Of a stretch of 64,000 nucleotides of DNA, positions 34,643-43,672 are shown one piece after another; the stretch's first letter is position 1; the number at the start of each line of letters is the position of its first letter. This DNA comes from Planctomycetota bacterium (GTDB lineage Bacteria > Planctomycetota > UBA8742 > UBA2392), in contig JADZFR010000052.1 in NCBI GenBank assembly GCA_020849795.1, positions 1-64,000 of the forward strand, given 5' to 3'. The position numbers and the translations under genes were made by a program. Under the pieces are notes generated by a model. The model did no database searches and was not told the origin of the DNA. It saw nothing but the letters and a program-made list of their open reading frames with translations.

Positions 34643-36523
34643 CTATCGACGGTGAAACAGCTTCTCGAGATCGGTAAAGCTGAGCTTGTATGTGGTCGGT
34701 CGGCCGTGCGGGCACGAAAACGTGTGCGGCACCGTTTCGCCCAGCCGCAACAGGTCCAGAATCTGGCGCGGCTCAAGCGAGTCGCCCGCCTTGATCGCGG
34801 CTTTGCACGCGACCATTTCGACCATTGCCTTGCGCAGTGCCTGCGGCGGCGGCGGCGTGCGATCATTGGCCAGTTCTTCGAGGATTTCCTGCACGACCTC
34901 GTTGTGCCGGCTGCTGACGCTGTATTTTGGCACGGCCGCCAGCGCCCAGCCGTCGGCGGTCTGCACCACCTCAAGGCCGAACTCGCGCAGCGTGTCGCGG
35001 TTTGCATCGACCAATGACGCCGCCGAAAGCGACAGATTCAGCGGCGTGGGCACCAGCAGCTTCTGACGCTCGAGTGGCTGCGTGGCGAGGCGGTGCTCAA
35101 GCAACCAGTACAGGATGCGCTCGTGGTATGCATGCTGGTCAATGATCACCATGCCGTCCGCGGTTTCGACAACTACAAACGTTGCGGCGACCTGAAACAG
35201 CGCGCGGGCATTCGTAAGCAGGCCTGCCGGTTCCATCGCGGGCGCCGAAGGCGAAGTGTTCGCCAGGACTGCCGGTTGTTCCAGACGAGCGGTTTCGGCG
35301 GCGCGACCGGGGCTTTCCAGCGCGGGCGGCCTGACTTCAAAGCGTGAGACGACCGGGCCGATCGCCTGCTCCAGCACACTGCGGGCTTCGCTCCAACGAT
35401 GCTCGGCTTCGCGGGCCCTGGCCTCGCTTTCGCTGTCAAACAGCCGCTGCTCCAGGTCGTGGCGCGGCTCATACTCTGTATCCGGCCGGGCCTGCGGCGC
35501 GAACGCAGCCGCGGGCTTAAGGCTCGGCAGCACGCCCGCACGCAGCAGCTTCTCGGTCAACGCGCTTTTGATTAATGAGAAGATGCGGTTCTGCTCAAGC
35601 AGGCGAACTTCTGTCTTGGCGGGGTGCACGTTCACGTCCACGCTTTCGGGCGGGACGGTCACGAACAGCACCGCGACCGGGTAGCGACCCGGTGGCACAA
35701 ACTCGCGATAGGCCAGCAGCGCCGCCTGCAGTAGCGAACGATCCTTGATCAACCGCCGATTCACATACAGCAGCAGGCCCTTGCTGTTGGGGCGGTTGAC
35801 ACCCGGCGGCGACAGGTAGCCGTCAAGCCGCCCATACACCTCATGCTCGTGGACCTCCAGCATGCCTTCAGGAAAGCGGTCGCCGAACAGCGCGCGGATG
35901 CGCTCGGCGGGTTGCTGGCGCGGAGGCACTTCGAAGGCCTTGCGCTCGCCGTGGCGCAGGCTGAAACCGACTTCAGGGTTGGCAGCCGCAAGACCGGTCA
36001 GCCATTCGACCACGTGGCTGAACTCGGTGCTGTCGCCCTTGAGCCAGCGGCGGCGCGCCGGCACGTTGTAGAACAAGTCGCGAATCTCAACGACCGTGCC
36101 GAAGTCGCCCGCAGCTTCACGCACTTCGGTCTGTCTGCCGCCGGCGCAATCGAGTTGCAGCGCAGCCGGTGTGCCGCGTTGCCGGGTGGTGACGCTGGCG
36201 CGGGCCACGCTCTGGATGCTGGCCAGCGCCTCGCCGCGAAAGCCGCAAGTTTCGATGTGAAACAGGTCTTCCGCGTCGGCGATCTTGCTTGTGGCGTGTG
36301 CCTCAAAGGCCAGCGGCAAATCCTCGGCGCTCATGCCCAAGCCGTCGTCGGCGACACGAATCAGCGTCTTGCCTGCGTCGATGAGTTGCACGTCAATGCG
36401 GGTCGCGCCGGCATCGAGAGAGTTCTCGACCAGCTCTTTGACCACGCTGGCGGGGCGCTCCACAACCTCGCCCGCGGCGATCTTGTTGGCAAGTTCAGGC
36501 GGTAGCAGGCGAATGCGGGCCAT
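34643..36523 (-). CDS. mutL: DNA mismatch repair protein MutL
   Basis: MutL is the ATP-dependent mediator of methyl-independent mismatch repair. The 626-residue protein has the GHKL ATPase motifs: IAAGEVVERPASVVKELVENS with catalytic Glu, DAGATRIDV, DDGLGM, ATSKI and TCGFRGEALASI. NVHPAKTEVRL follows at about residue 310. The C-terminal dimerisation domain contains IIDQHAYHERILYW, which fits DQHA(X)2E(X)4E except that the last Glu is Trp. ACKAAIKAGDSL and a CPHGRPT motif are present. The middle linker is Ala/Glu-rich and variable. The ATG is preceded by TAGTAT 6 nt upstream. mutS is not in the window. Confidence 0.95.
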   Translation of the reverse strand: MARIRLLPPELANKIAAGEVVERPASVVKELVENSLDAGATRIDVQLIDAGKTLIRVADDGLGMSAEDLPLAFEAHATSKIADAEDLFHIETCGFRGEALASIQSVARASVTTRQRGTPAALQLDCAGGRQTEVREAAGDFGTVVEIRDLFYNVPARRRWLKGDSTEFSHVVEWLTGLAAANPEVGFSLRHGERKAFEVPPRQQPAERIRALFGDRFPEGMLEVHEHEVYGRLDGYLSPPGVNRPNSKGLLLYVNRRLIKDRSLLQAALLAYREFVPPGRYPVAVLFVTVPPESVDVNVHPAKTEVRLLEQNRIFSLIKSALTEKLLRAGVLPSLKPAAAFAPQARPDTEYEPRHDLEQRLFDSESEARAREAEHRWSEARSVLEQAIGPVVSRFEVRPPALESPGRAAETARLEQPAVLANTSPSAPAMEPAGLLTNARALFQVAATFVVVETADGMVIIDQHAYHERILYWLLEHRLATQPLERQKLLVPTPLNLSLSAASLVDANRDTLREFGLEVVQTADGWALAAVPKYSVSSRHNEVVQEILEELANDRTPPPPQALRKAMVEMVACKAAIKAGDSLEPRQILDLLRLGETVPHTFSCPHGRPTTYKLSFTDLEKLFHRR

Positions 36524-36529
36524 GGCGCG

Positions 36530-36535
36530 ATACTA
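36530..36535 (-). promoter_or_regulatory. -10-like TAGTAT just upstream of mutL
   Basis: On the minus strand TAGTAT is followed by 6 nt and the mutL ATG. A TTGTGA lies 15 bp further upstream as a possible weak -35. The mutL transcript would be leaderless. Confidence 0.4.
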
Positions 36536-36880
36536 GCGACCAAGCCGACATCACAAGTCCTGTCGAGAGGATGTTAGCCCGGGTGGATAAGCTCGCTGCC
36601 CGGCATGCTCGTTCGGCAGGCGCAATGACGCGGGCAAGTTGTCTGGAATCTCGCCGCGAAGTGCGCATCCTCGCCACAAAATCCGCAAGATCGCCCGATC
36701 GCGTGTGGCCCAGCGCTAACGCCCGCAAACGCCTATGCCAAAAGGCTCCATAGCGTTCTGCTGCCTCAGAACTTCGACCGCACCCTGTGCAAACTGGCAC
36801 TTTTTCATTGACACAAGTCTGAATTTTCGTATTGGCGTGAAGTTCTATACCGGTCTGTCGGAAAGATTCGGAGGCAATCC
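36536..36880. other. Intergenic region between mutL and the H1-like gene
   Basis: This is the longest gene-free stretch in the window. It separates the divergent mutL and H1-like genes. No tRNA, repeat or conserved coding frame is seen; short frames of about 60-100 codons lack ribosome sites and codon bias. Its right end holds a promoter and a strong Shine-Dalgarno for the H1-like gene. The rest, especially 36600-36780, shows nothing I can interpret. Confidence 0.5.
36808..36836 (+). promoter_or_regulatory. Promoter with consensus -35 for the H1-like gene
   Basis: A perfect -35 TTGACA at 36808-36813 lies in an A/T-rich stretch. The best -10 is TATTGG at 36830-36835 (16-bp spacer). A GGAGG ribosome site at 36870-36874 lies 6 nt before the ATG, so the mRNA has a leader of about 40 nt. 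Together they suggest a well-expressed gene. Confidence 0.45.
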
Positions 36881-37507
36881 ATGGCTGCAAAGACTGCCAA
36901 GCGCAAGCCCGCCAAGAAGGCAAAGGCAGGCAAGAAGTCTGTCCGCAAACCGGCGAAAAACGCGGCAAAGAAGGGCCAGAAGGCAAAGAAGTCCGGCAAG
37001 GCAGTCAAAAAGGCCGCGAAAAAGGCGGTGAAGAAGGCTCCGAAGAAGGTAGCCAGGAAGGCCGCGAAGAGGGCAGCAAAGACGGCCCTCAAGAAGGCAG
37101 CACGGAAGTCCGCGAAACCCCAAAGCGTTAAGAAAGTCGCCCAACCCGAAGCAAAGAAAGCATCCAGCACTGCACCCAGGCAAGCAACCGGAAACAAGAA
37201 CTCAATGCCCGCAAAAAATCCGCCCGCGGCCCAGAAGCCCGAGGCCAAGCCAGCCACCAAGCAGACCAGGAAAGAACCCGTTGGCACTGCCGCCTTCCCA
37301 CCCAATCGCCAGCCCGGCGCTGCTCTGCCCGGCGAGCCCACCGACGTGGACGATTACGAGGCCATGCGCCAGGCGGCGGTTGAGCCGTTCAGGCGATCCG
37401 GCCAGGCACCCAAGCCCAGCACCGCAGGCCGGCTGTTCGACGATGAGGCCGAACTCGAGAATTACGACCCGCTGTTCGACGAAGTCTCGGAAGAGAACGA
37501 CGAGTAG
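36881..37507 (+). CDS. Lysine-rich histone H1-like protein with acidic C-terminal tail
   Basis: This 208-residue protein is extremely basic over residues 1-110, with repeated KKAAKKA-like units (KKAGKKSVRKPAKNAAKK, AVKKAAKKAVKKAPKK and similar). It resembles the C-terminal domain of eukaryotic H1 and bacterial HC1/AlgP-type proteins, and should bind and compact DNA. A Pro/Thr-rich spacer follows. Then comes a distinct C-terminal part (about 150-208) that is acidic and not repetitive: DVDDYEAMRQAAVEPFRR and DEAELENYDPLFDEVSEENDE. That tail may regulate DNA binding or contact another protein. A consensus -35 and the best ribosome site in the window suggest high expression. Confidence 0.75.
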   Translation: MAAKTAKRKPAKKAKAGKKSVRKPAKNAAKKGQKAKKSGKAVKKAAKKAVKKAPKKVARKAAKRAAKTALKKAARKSAKPQSVKKVAQPEAKKASSTAPRQATGNKNSMPAKNPPAAQKPEAKPATKQTRKEPVGTAAFPPNRQPGAALPGEPTDVDDYEAMRQAAVEPFRRSGQAPKPSTAGRLFDDEAELENYDPLFDEVSEENDE

Positions 37508-37553
37508 CTGGGTGCCGGCACGTGTTAGCATCCAGGAAATCGCAAGCTGAACC

Positions 37554-38783
37554 ATGCCGCACTTCGCGCCAATCGCTGATCAGTTGAAAGACCTGCTGCG
37601 CGGGGTCGCCGACTGCATTGACGAGGCGGAGTTGCGCCTGCGCCTTCGCAAATCCCTCGAGTGCGGAAAACCGCTGCGCGTAAAGCTGGGCATTGACCCC
37701 AGCAGCCCCGACATTCACCTGGGCCATACCGTGGTGCTGCGCAAGCTGCGCGCGTTCCAGGCTCATGGCCACCACGCCGTGCTGATTATCGGTGACTACA
37801 CAGCCATGGTCGGCGACCCCAGCGGGCGCAACAAGACGCGGCCGCAGCTCAGCATTGAACAGGTCGAGCGCAATGCGCTGACCTACATTGCCCAAGCCGC
37901 CAAGATCCTTGACATGAAGCAGACTGAGGTCGTCCGCAACGGGGAGTGGTTTCATGGCATGGAGTTCCTCGACGTCCTCAAACTCAGCGCGCGCACGACC
38001 GTCTCGCAGATGCTGGAGCGCGACGACTTCACGAAGCGCTTTGACGCCGAACAGCCGATCAGCCTGCATGAGTTCCTGTACCCGCTGATGCAGGGATGGG
38101 ACAGCGTGCAGGTGCGCGCCGACGTCGAACTTGGCGGCACCGACCAGTTGTTCAACCTGCTGATGGGACGCCGCCTGCAAGAGCAGGAAGGGATGGCGCC
38201 GCAAGTTTGCATCACCACACCGATCATCCCCGGCCTCGATGGCGAACAGAAGATGTCCAAGAGCCTGGGCAACGCGATTGGCGTGACGCTTGAGGCCAAC
38301 GACATGTTTGGCAAAGTCATGAGTATCCCCGATGCGTTGATGCCGCCGTGGTACACACTGCTGACGCGCGAACCCGAAGAAAAGATTTCCCGGTTGTGTG
38401 ACCCTGCCCGGACCCACCCGCGCGAAGCCAAGCTCGCGCTGGCCCACCTGATCACGCAGGAAATGCACGGTGTTGAGTCTGCCGCAGCGGCACAGCAGGC
38501 GTTTGAAAGCACGTTCAGCAAGGGCGAGTTGCCGGCTGACATGCCGGAGTCGACTGTTGAACTCACCGACGGAAGCATCGCGGCCTGGGCGCTGATCAAG
38601 CAGGTGCACGGCGGCAGCGGCGGCGATGCGCGCAGGCTGGCGACACAGGGCGGCGCAAAGCTGATCCTTGCAAGCGGCCAAGAGCAGACGCTCAACGACC
38701 CGAATGCCACGTTGACCGCGGCCGACCTGCAGGGCCGCGTGCTCAAGGTCGGCAAGCGCCACTTCTATCGCCTCAAGCCGTAG
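37554..38783 (+). CDS. tyrS: Tyrosyl-tRNA synthetase
   Basis: TyrRS charges tRNA-Tyr with tyrosine. The 409-residue class I enzyme has the HIGH-type motif in DPSSPDIHLGHTVVLRKL, IIGDYTAMVGDPSGR, the tyrosine pocket segment LYPLMQGWDSVQVRADVELGGTDQLFNLLMGRRLQ, and KMSKS in GEQKMSKSLGNAIG. A C-terminal S4-type RNA-binding segment follows (TLTAADLQGRVLKVGKRHFYRL). The fold variant is the TyrZ type. The ATG at 37554 follows an AGGAA at an unusually long distance (about 15 nt). A TAGCAT at 37526-37531 is a possible -10. Confidence 0.95.
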   Translation: MPHFAPIADQLKDLLRGVADCIDEAELRLRLRKSLECGKPLRVKLGIDPSSPDIHLGHTVVLRKLRAFQAHGHHAVLIIGDYTAMVGDPSGRNKTRPQLSIEQVERNALTYIAQAAKILDMKQTEVVRNGEWFHGMEFLDVLKLSARTTVSQMLERDDFTKRFDAEQPISLHEFLYPLMQGWDSVQVRADVELGGTDQLFNLLMGRRLQEQEGMAPQVCITTPIIPGLDGEQKMSKSLGNAIGVTLEANDMFGKVMSIPDALMPPWYTLLTREPEEKISRLCDPARTHPREAKLALAHLITQEMHGVESAAAAQQAFESTFSKGELPADMPESTVELTDGSIAAWALIKQVHGGSGGDARRLATQGGAKLILASGQEQTLNDPNATLTAADLQGRVLKVGKRHFYRLKP

Positions 38784-38894
38784 CGCAGCACGTCGTTAGA
38801 ATTCTGCAAGCATATTGGAATGCTGTCACCCCTCATTCCGTACTATGATGGGCGCGCATCGGGACGTGGCTGTGCCCGATTGCCGGGAGGGGCC

Positions 38895-41800
38895 ATGCGT
38901 CAATCAAAGCTGCCATTGATCGTGCTGGGTATTCTGCTGCTGGCGGGCGCCGCCATTGGCGCCTGGTTTGTGGCGAACTCGGCCAAGGCGCCGGATTTCT
39001 CGCACAACTCTGACGTGGCCGCAGATGCCGGGCCGCAGGACACTTCGGGGCCGGATTCGCCCGCGGGCAATCGCGCCTCATCCACAAATTCAAACAGCTC
39101 GCCCGCAAACAACAGTCGCCAGCCCGGGAACGGCACGAGCCCTGACAGGCCTGACCACCCGCAGCCGGAGTCTGACCCAAACCCCAAGCCTGATCGTCCG
39201 ATTCCCGGCAGCACCTGGAAAGAACAGAGCGCGAACTTCACGATCACCGGCAAGGTACGGTTCAAGAGTGACAGTCGCCCAGCCGCAGGCGCATCGGTCA
39301 GCGCACAAGAAGCAGAGAGGAACCCATGGTGGGGCGGCGATACGGAGGCCCAAGACGACGCAGAAGCTACGCAACCACCTCCCATGAGATTCTCCGGCAC
39401 GACCACAACAAACGGTGCCGGCGAGTTCAGCCTGAGTGTGATCATTCACTGGTATGTGCGCGAAGACTCAGACCGCGACGCTGAATCCTGGAACCCGCGG
39501 CTTACCTATCAGGTCCTGGCGCGCTTGACAGGCTATGCGCCTGCACGCTCGCAGCAGTACTGGGTTGGAGCTCCGGGCCCCCACGTGGTTGAGCTGGAGC
39601 TGGCCATTCCCGCCGCGGTCACCGGGCGGATCATCGACGGCGCCACCAGGACCGGCATCGCTGGCGCGCAGGGCAGCCTGTGGGATGTCGATGGCGCGGC
39701 AGGGCGCGGCTTTACGACGGACAAAGACGGCTATTTTTCGATCAATGACATGGCCGCCGGCATCTATGTGCTGAATGTTTTTGCGACCGGCTACAACCAG
39801 TACAACGGGTGGCAGAGCAGCGGCCGGATCGACCTTACCCGCGGCGGCGAAACCAACCTGGGCGACATCCAGATGTCGCGCTCGTCGAGTGTGATTGGCC
39901 GGGTGGTATCGCCGCAAGGCGAGCCGATGGCCGGCGTCTCCGTCCGACTTGAAACCAAGGGCGGCGGCTGGATGCGCGGCCGCGGGAACTCAAGCAGCAC
40001 CGACGAGAACGGCAAGTTCGAGATCCATGACGTGCAGTCGGGCACATACAGCCTGTTGGCGCGCAAAGAAGGCGCAGGCATCGCGACCCTTGAGGAAGTC
40101 AACGTCGAAACGGGCGCCCAGCGCGACCTGGGCGACATCACCCTGGAAAAGGGATTGGTGTTGACCGGTATCGTGGTCAACGCGCGCAACGAAGGCGTCG
40201 CCGGGGCAAAGGTGAGCATCCACCAGCAGGGCGAGCGCAACCCGTTTGCCGGCCGCATGCGGGGCGAACCCCTTTCATCGACCACTACGGGCAAAGAAGG
40301 CAAATTTGAAATCGTTGCAATGATTGAGGGCGAGTTCTACGCGGACGTCACCGCTGATGGCTACGCCGCGCTGGAACACGACTTCGTCTTTCCGATCGAC
40401 AACCTCAAGCTGACGTTGCGGCGCGGCGGATCTGTGGCCGGCAAGGTGGTCGACGGCGCAGGCGTCAGCGTCGACAGTGCCATGGTCATGTTGATGAACC
40501 ACAACTCGCCGGGATACGCATTCTTCAAGGCTGCCCCGGGGGGAAGTTTTGGCGGGTTTGGCGGCGGGCGAGAACTGTCCGCGCCGACCAAGGATGGCGC
40601 CTGGCTGATAGAGAACGTGCCCGCAGGGACCTACGTGGCGATTGCCACCGCTGGCGAGGGCGAGTTCGGCTGGGTCGACGACCTCGTGGTCGACGACGAA
40701 ACGAGAACCCAAGCGGGGGCGATCAAGCTGGGCGGCAAGGGCCGCGTGCGCGTCACGGTCACCGAGGACGGGCAGCCCGTGGCTGACCTTGAGGTCGGCT
40801 TGTCACGCGGATTCAACATGGGCCGCCGCGAGTTCAAAGCCAACAGCGACCAGAACGGGGTGGCGCTGCTCGAACAGGTTCCGGCGGGGGCATGGAGTGT
40901 GATGACTTCTCGCGACGACCGCACGTTCGACACCGATGCCATGAAAAAGCGCATGGTCAACGTCAAGCCGGACGAGACCGTTGAGTTTCATCTTGAGTTG
41001 CGACCCAAAGATGGTGTGCGGCTGCATGGCCGACTGACCATGAACGGCAAAGCCACCATCAGCGAACTCTTCCTGGTCGGCGTGGGCGAACGCGAAAGCA
41101 TCATCAAGAACACTCGCTGCAACGAGGGCTACTATGAGTACCTGTCCGTGACGCCGGGCACCTATATGCTTCATGCGCGTGCAGGCGATGACGCAATCAG
41201 CGCGCTGGTCCGGCTTGAATTGAAAGAGCCGGGCGAGGTTGAGTTCACGCGCGACTTTCAGGGGCTGGTCGTTTCGGGCCGTGTCATCACGCCCGAGAAT
41301 TCTGCGGCACAGAACTCGGCGGTCACCATCACGCTGCAGCACAGCTCACCGGATGCCGGCAACGTTGCCCAATTCCTTGTGGGCCGGGCGACCTGCGACA
41401 GCGAAGGCCGCTTCCGGATCGAGTCCGTATGTGCGGGCACATACATGCTTACAGCTAGTCTTCCCGGAGTTGGTAACGCTCGGCTGGCCCTGGTGGTCGA
41501 AAACAGCGACCGCACCGGTCTATCTCTGTCCATCGACGACAACGTCGGCAGTGTTCGCGCCCGCGTTGCCAAGCTGGTTGGAACACCGGTCAGTGGCAAC
41601 AGCTTCGCGTTTGCGCGCCTGATCGACGCGCAGGGCCAGCCCGTATCCATGCCCGACCAGAACGCCGGGATGTTCATGGTGTCCGAGGGCGCTACCGTCG
41701 AGTTGCCGAACATCAGCCCCGGTACCTACACCGTCGAGATCCAGGCCTCGGGCTTCCTGCCGGCGCGGAAATCCGGCGTGACCGTGACCAAGGGCGCACG

Positions 41801-42125
41801 TGCAGACGCCGATCTTGAACTGACCGCAGCCGCCGAGCTGCACCTGACCTGCACGAATCCTGAGATCACACAGGCAATGCTGGACGCCGCCAGCGTGCGG
41901 TATCTCGACGCCACCGGCAAGGAAGTGCCTGCCATCAGCAATGTGTTCGATGCGTTCGGCGGCGGCGGCACCATGCCGGACCGCCCAACGCTGAAGGTTG
42001 GGTACATCGGGCCCAGCGTCGTGGACATCCGCGTCAAGCTCGCAGGCTACGCAGAGCTGTCTGTTCCTGTGCAATTCGCGGCCGGCAAGAAGATCACACA
42101 GGAAGCGACATTCGTGGGCGAGTGA
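38895..42125 (+). CDS. Large membrane-anchored protein with carboxypeptidase-regulatory-like beta domains
   Basis: This 1076-residue protein starts with a hydrophobic anchor (LPLIVLGILLLAGAAIGAWFV, residues 6-26) followed by a Ser/Asn/Pro-rich low-complexity stretch to about residue 110. The rest is a chain of beta-sandwich modules typical of carboxypeptidase-regulatory-like/CnaB-type folds. They carry recurring phrases such as TGRIIDGATRTGIAGAQGSL, GKFEIHDVQSGTYSLLARK, SVAGKVVDGAGVSVDSAMV and PNISPGTYTVEIQASG, where GTY is the module hallmark. I count about eight modules. Its role is probably extracellular or periplasmic adhesion or scaffolding. The ATG at 38895 has GGGAGG at 38885-38890. 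There is no C-terminal sorting signal. Confidence 0.7.
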   Translation: MRQSKLPLIVLGILLLAGAAIGAWFVANSAKAPDFSHNSDVAADAGPQDTSGPDSPAGNRASSTNSNSSPANNSRQPGNGTSPDRPDHPQPESDPNPKPDRPIPGSTWKEQSANFTITGKVRFKSDSRPAAGASVSAQEAERNPWWGGDTEAQDDAEATQPPPMRFSGTTTTNGAGEFSLSVIIHWYVREDSDRDAESWNPRLTYQVLARLTGYAPARSQQYWVGAPGPHVVELELAIPAAVTGRIIDGATRTGIAGAQGSLWDVDGAAGRGFTTDKDGYFSINDMAAGIYVLNVFATGYNQYNGWQSSGRIDLTRGGETNLGDIQMSRSSSVIGRVVSPQGEPMAGVSVRLETKGGGWMRGRGNSSSTDENGKFEIHDVQSGTYSLLARKEGAGIATLEEVNVETGAQRDLGDITLEKGLVLTGIVVNARNEGVAGAKVSIHQQGERNPFAGRMRGEPLSSTTTGKEGKFEIVAMIEGEFYADVTADGYAALEHDFVFPIDNLKLTLRRGGSVAGKVVDGAGVSVDSAMVMLMNHNSPGYAFFKAAPGGSFGGFGGGRELSAPTKDGAWLIENVPAGTYVAIATAGEGEFGWVDDLVVDDETRTQAGAIKLGGKGRVRVTVTEDGQPVADLEVGLSRGFNMGRREFKANSDQNGVALLEQVPAGAWSVMTSRDDRTFDTDAMKKRMVNVKPDETVEFHLELRPKDGVRLHGRLTMNGKATISELFLVGVGERESIIKNTRCNEGYYEYLSVTPGTYMLHARAGDDAISALVRLELKEPGEVEFTRDFQGLVVSGRVITPENSAAQNSAVTITLQHSSPDAGNVAQFLVGRATCDSEGRFRIESVCAGTYMLTASLPGVGNARLALVVENSDRTGLSLSIDDNVGSVRARVAKLVGTPVSGNSFAFARLIDAQGQPVSMPDQNAGMFMVSEGATVELPNISPGTYTVEIQASGFLPARKSGVTVTKGARADADLELTAAAELHLTCTNPEITQAMLDAASVRYLDATGKEVPAISNVFDAFGGGGTMPDRPTLKVGYIGPSVVDIRVKLAGYAELSVPVQFAAGKKITQEATFVGE

Positions 42126-42296
42126 ATGCGTTTCTGTGCGCTTGGGCGCCGGGGGAACGCGCGGGAATAGCTGCACTGTCCTTGATCGTTTCCGAGAAGA
42201 GGCCTGCCCGTGGCGCGGTTTTCACCGTGCAACGGGCGGCCACGTTCGTACATTGACCCTTTCGGGTGCAACAAGCCGTCACCGGGAGATTGCAGC

Positions 42297-43670
42297 ATGA
42301 AAGAGCAGTTGATTGACCTCGCGAGGAAGTCGGGCGCCGACTTCTGCGAAATCCGGATTGAGGACAGCACCCAGACCAGTATCAACTTCCAGGGCCCCGA
42401 GCTGGAAAACGTCCAGGAGTCCCACATGTATGGCGGCAACGTGCGCGTTGCCGTGAACGGCACATGGGGTTTCGTCACGTTCAACAATCCTGACGAACTT
42501 CCACGCCGCATCAGCGAAGCCGTCCGCAACGCCCGCGCTGCGTCAGCCCGCAGCACCGTCCGCAGCGTGCTTGCCCCGGTGGAGCCGGTGCAGGCCGAAG
42601 TCAGGCTGGATTTGAAAAGTGACCCGCGTGAGGTAAGCCTCGACGAGAAGATCCGCCTGTTCGGCGGATACAACCAGCGCATGCTCGACACACCGGGCAT
42701 TACCAGCACCAACGTGCGCTATTTTGACAAGTTGTCGAGCATCCGTTACGCCAACAGTGAAGGCACCTGGATTGCGCGCGAATGCGCCGACATGGGCATG
42801 GGCGCCAGCGCACTGGCCAAAAAGAACGGCACAACGGCCCGCGGCAGCGCTGCGCAGGGCGGCCGCGACGACTTTGAGCTTTTCCGCGGCATGGACGCCG
42901 AAATGGACAAGGCAGCCAAGGCCGCCATCGAGGCCGCCGACGCGCCCGTCGTTGAAGGCGGCACCTACACCGTCGTCTGCGACCCGAACCTGGCAGGCGT
43001 CTTCGTGCACGAGGCCTTCGGACACCTGAGCGAGGGCGACAACGTTGCCGAAGACCCGCGCATGCAGGAAGTGCTGAAGCTCGGGCGCCGCTTCGGCGAA
43101 GACTACCTGAACATCTACGACACCGGCCTCGACGTAGGCCTGCGCGGCTACCTGCCCTACGACGACGAGGGCGTGCCTACTGAAAAGACCTGGCTGATTC
43201 GCGACGGCGTGCTGGTCGGGCGTCTTCACAGCCGCGAGACCGCCGGCCGCATGAACGAAAAGCCGACGGGCAACGCGCGCGCCCTGAGCTACAAGTTTCC
43301 GCCCATCCCGCGCATGCGCAACACATGCATTGCCAATGGGCCGCACGGCAAGTTTGAAGACCTGATCAAGGACATCAAGCTGGGCATTTACGCCATCGAC
43401 AGCGCGGGCGGCCAGACGAACGGTGAGCTGTTCACGTTCACCGCGGGCCAGGCGTTCATGATTCGCAATGGCAAACTGGCCGAACGCATTCGCGACGTGA
43501 CGTTGGGCGGCAACGTGTTCGATACCCTGCGCAACATCACCGGCGTTGCGGGTGACTACAACGTGCATGACAGCAGTGGCGGCTGCGGCAAGGCCGGCCA
43601 GATGCCGTTGCCCGTAAGCCACGGCAGCCCGCACATCAAGATCAAAGACGTCGTGATTGGAGGGCGCTAA
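42297..43670 (+). CDS. tldD: TldD-like metalloprotease subunit
   Basis: This 457-residue protein belongs to the TldD/PmbA family. The metal-binding HEAFGH is at residues 238-243 (VFVHEAFGHLSEGDNV), with GVPTEKTWLIRDGVLVGRLHSRETA and the GGQTNGELFTFTAGQAFMIRNGK region behind it. In E. coli the TldD/TldE heterodimer cleaves small unfolded peptides, including microcin B17 leader peptide and CcdA. The ATG at 42297 has GGGAGA before it; a longer frame from 42210 lacks a site. The next gene starts after a 2-nt gap and is the partner subunit. RiPP substrates are possible but not shown here. Confidence 0.88.
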   Translation: MKEQLIDLARKSGADFCEIRIEDSTQTSINFQGPELENVQESHMYGGNVRVAVNGTWGFVTFNNPDELPRRISEAVRNARAASARSTVRSVLAPVEPVQAEVRLDLKSDPREVSLDEKIRLFGGYNQRMLDTPGITSTNVRYFDKLSSIRYANSEGTWIARECADMGMGASALAKKNGTTARGSAAQGGRDDFELFRGMDAEMDKAAKAAIEAADAPVVEGGTYTVVCDPNLAGVFVHEAFGHLSEGDNVAEDPRMQEVLKLGRRFGEDYLNIYDTGLDVGLRGYLPYDDEGVPTEKTWLIRDGVLVGRLHSRETAGRMNEKPTGNARALSYKFPPIPRMRNTCIANGPHGKFEDLIKDIKLGIYAIDSAGGQTNGELFTFTAGQAFMIRNGKLAERIRDVTLGGNVFDTLRNITGVAGDYNVHDSSGGCGKAGQMPLPVSHGSPHIKIKDVVIGGR

Positions 43671-43672
43671 CC

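Noticed and set aside
42253..42258. TTGACC upstream of tldD as a -35
   Set aside because: The sequence 17 bp downstream (CCGTCA) is unlike a -10, so no promoter is called.
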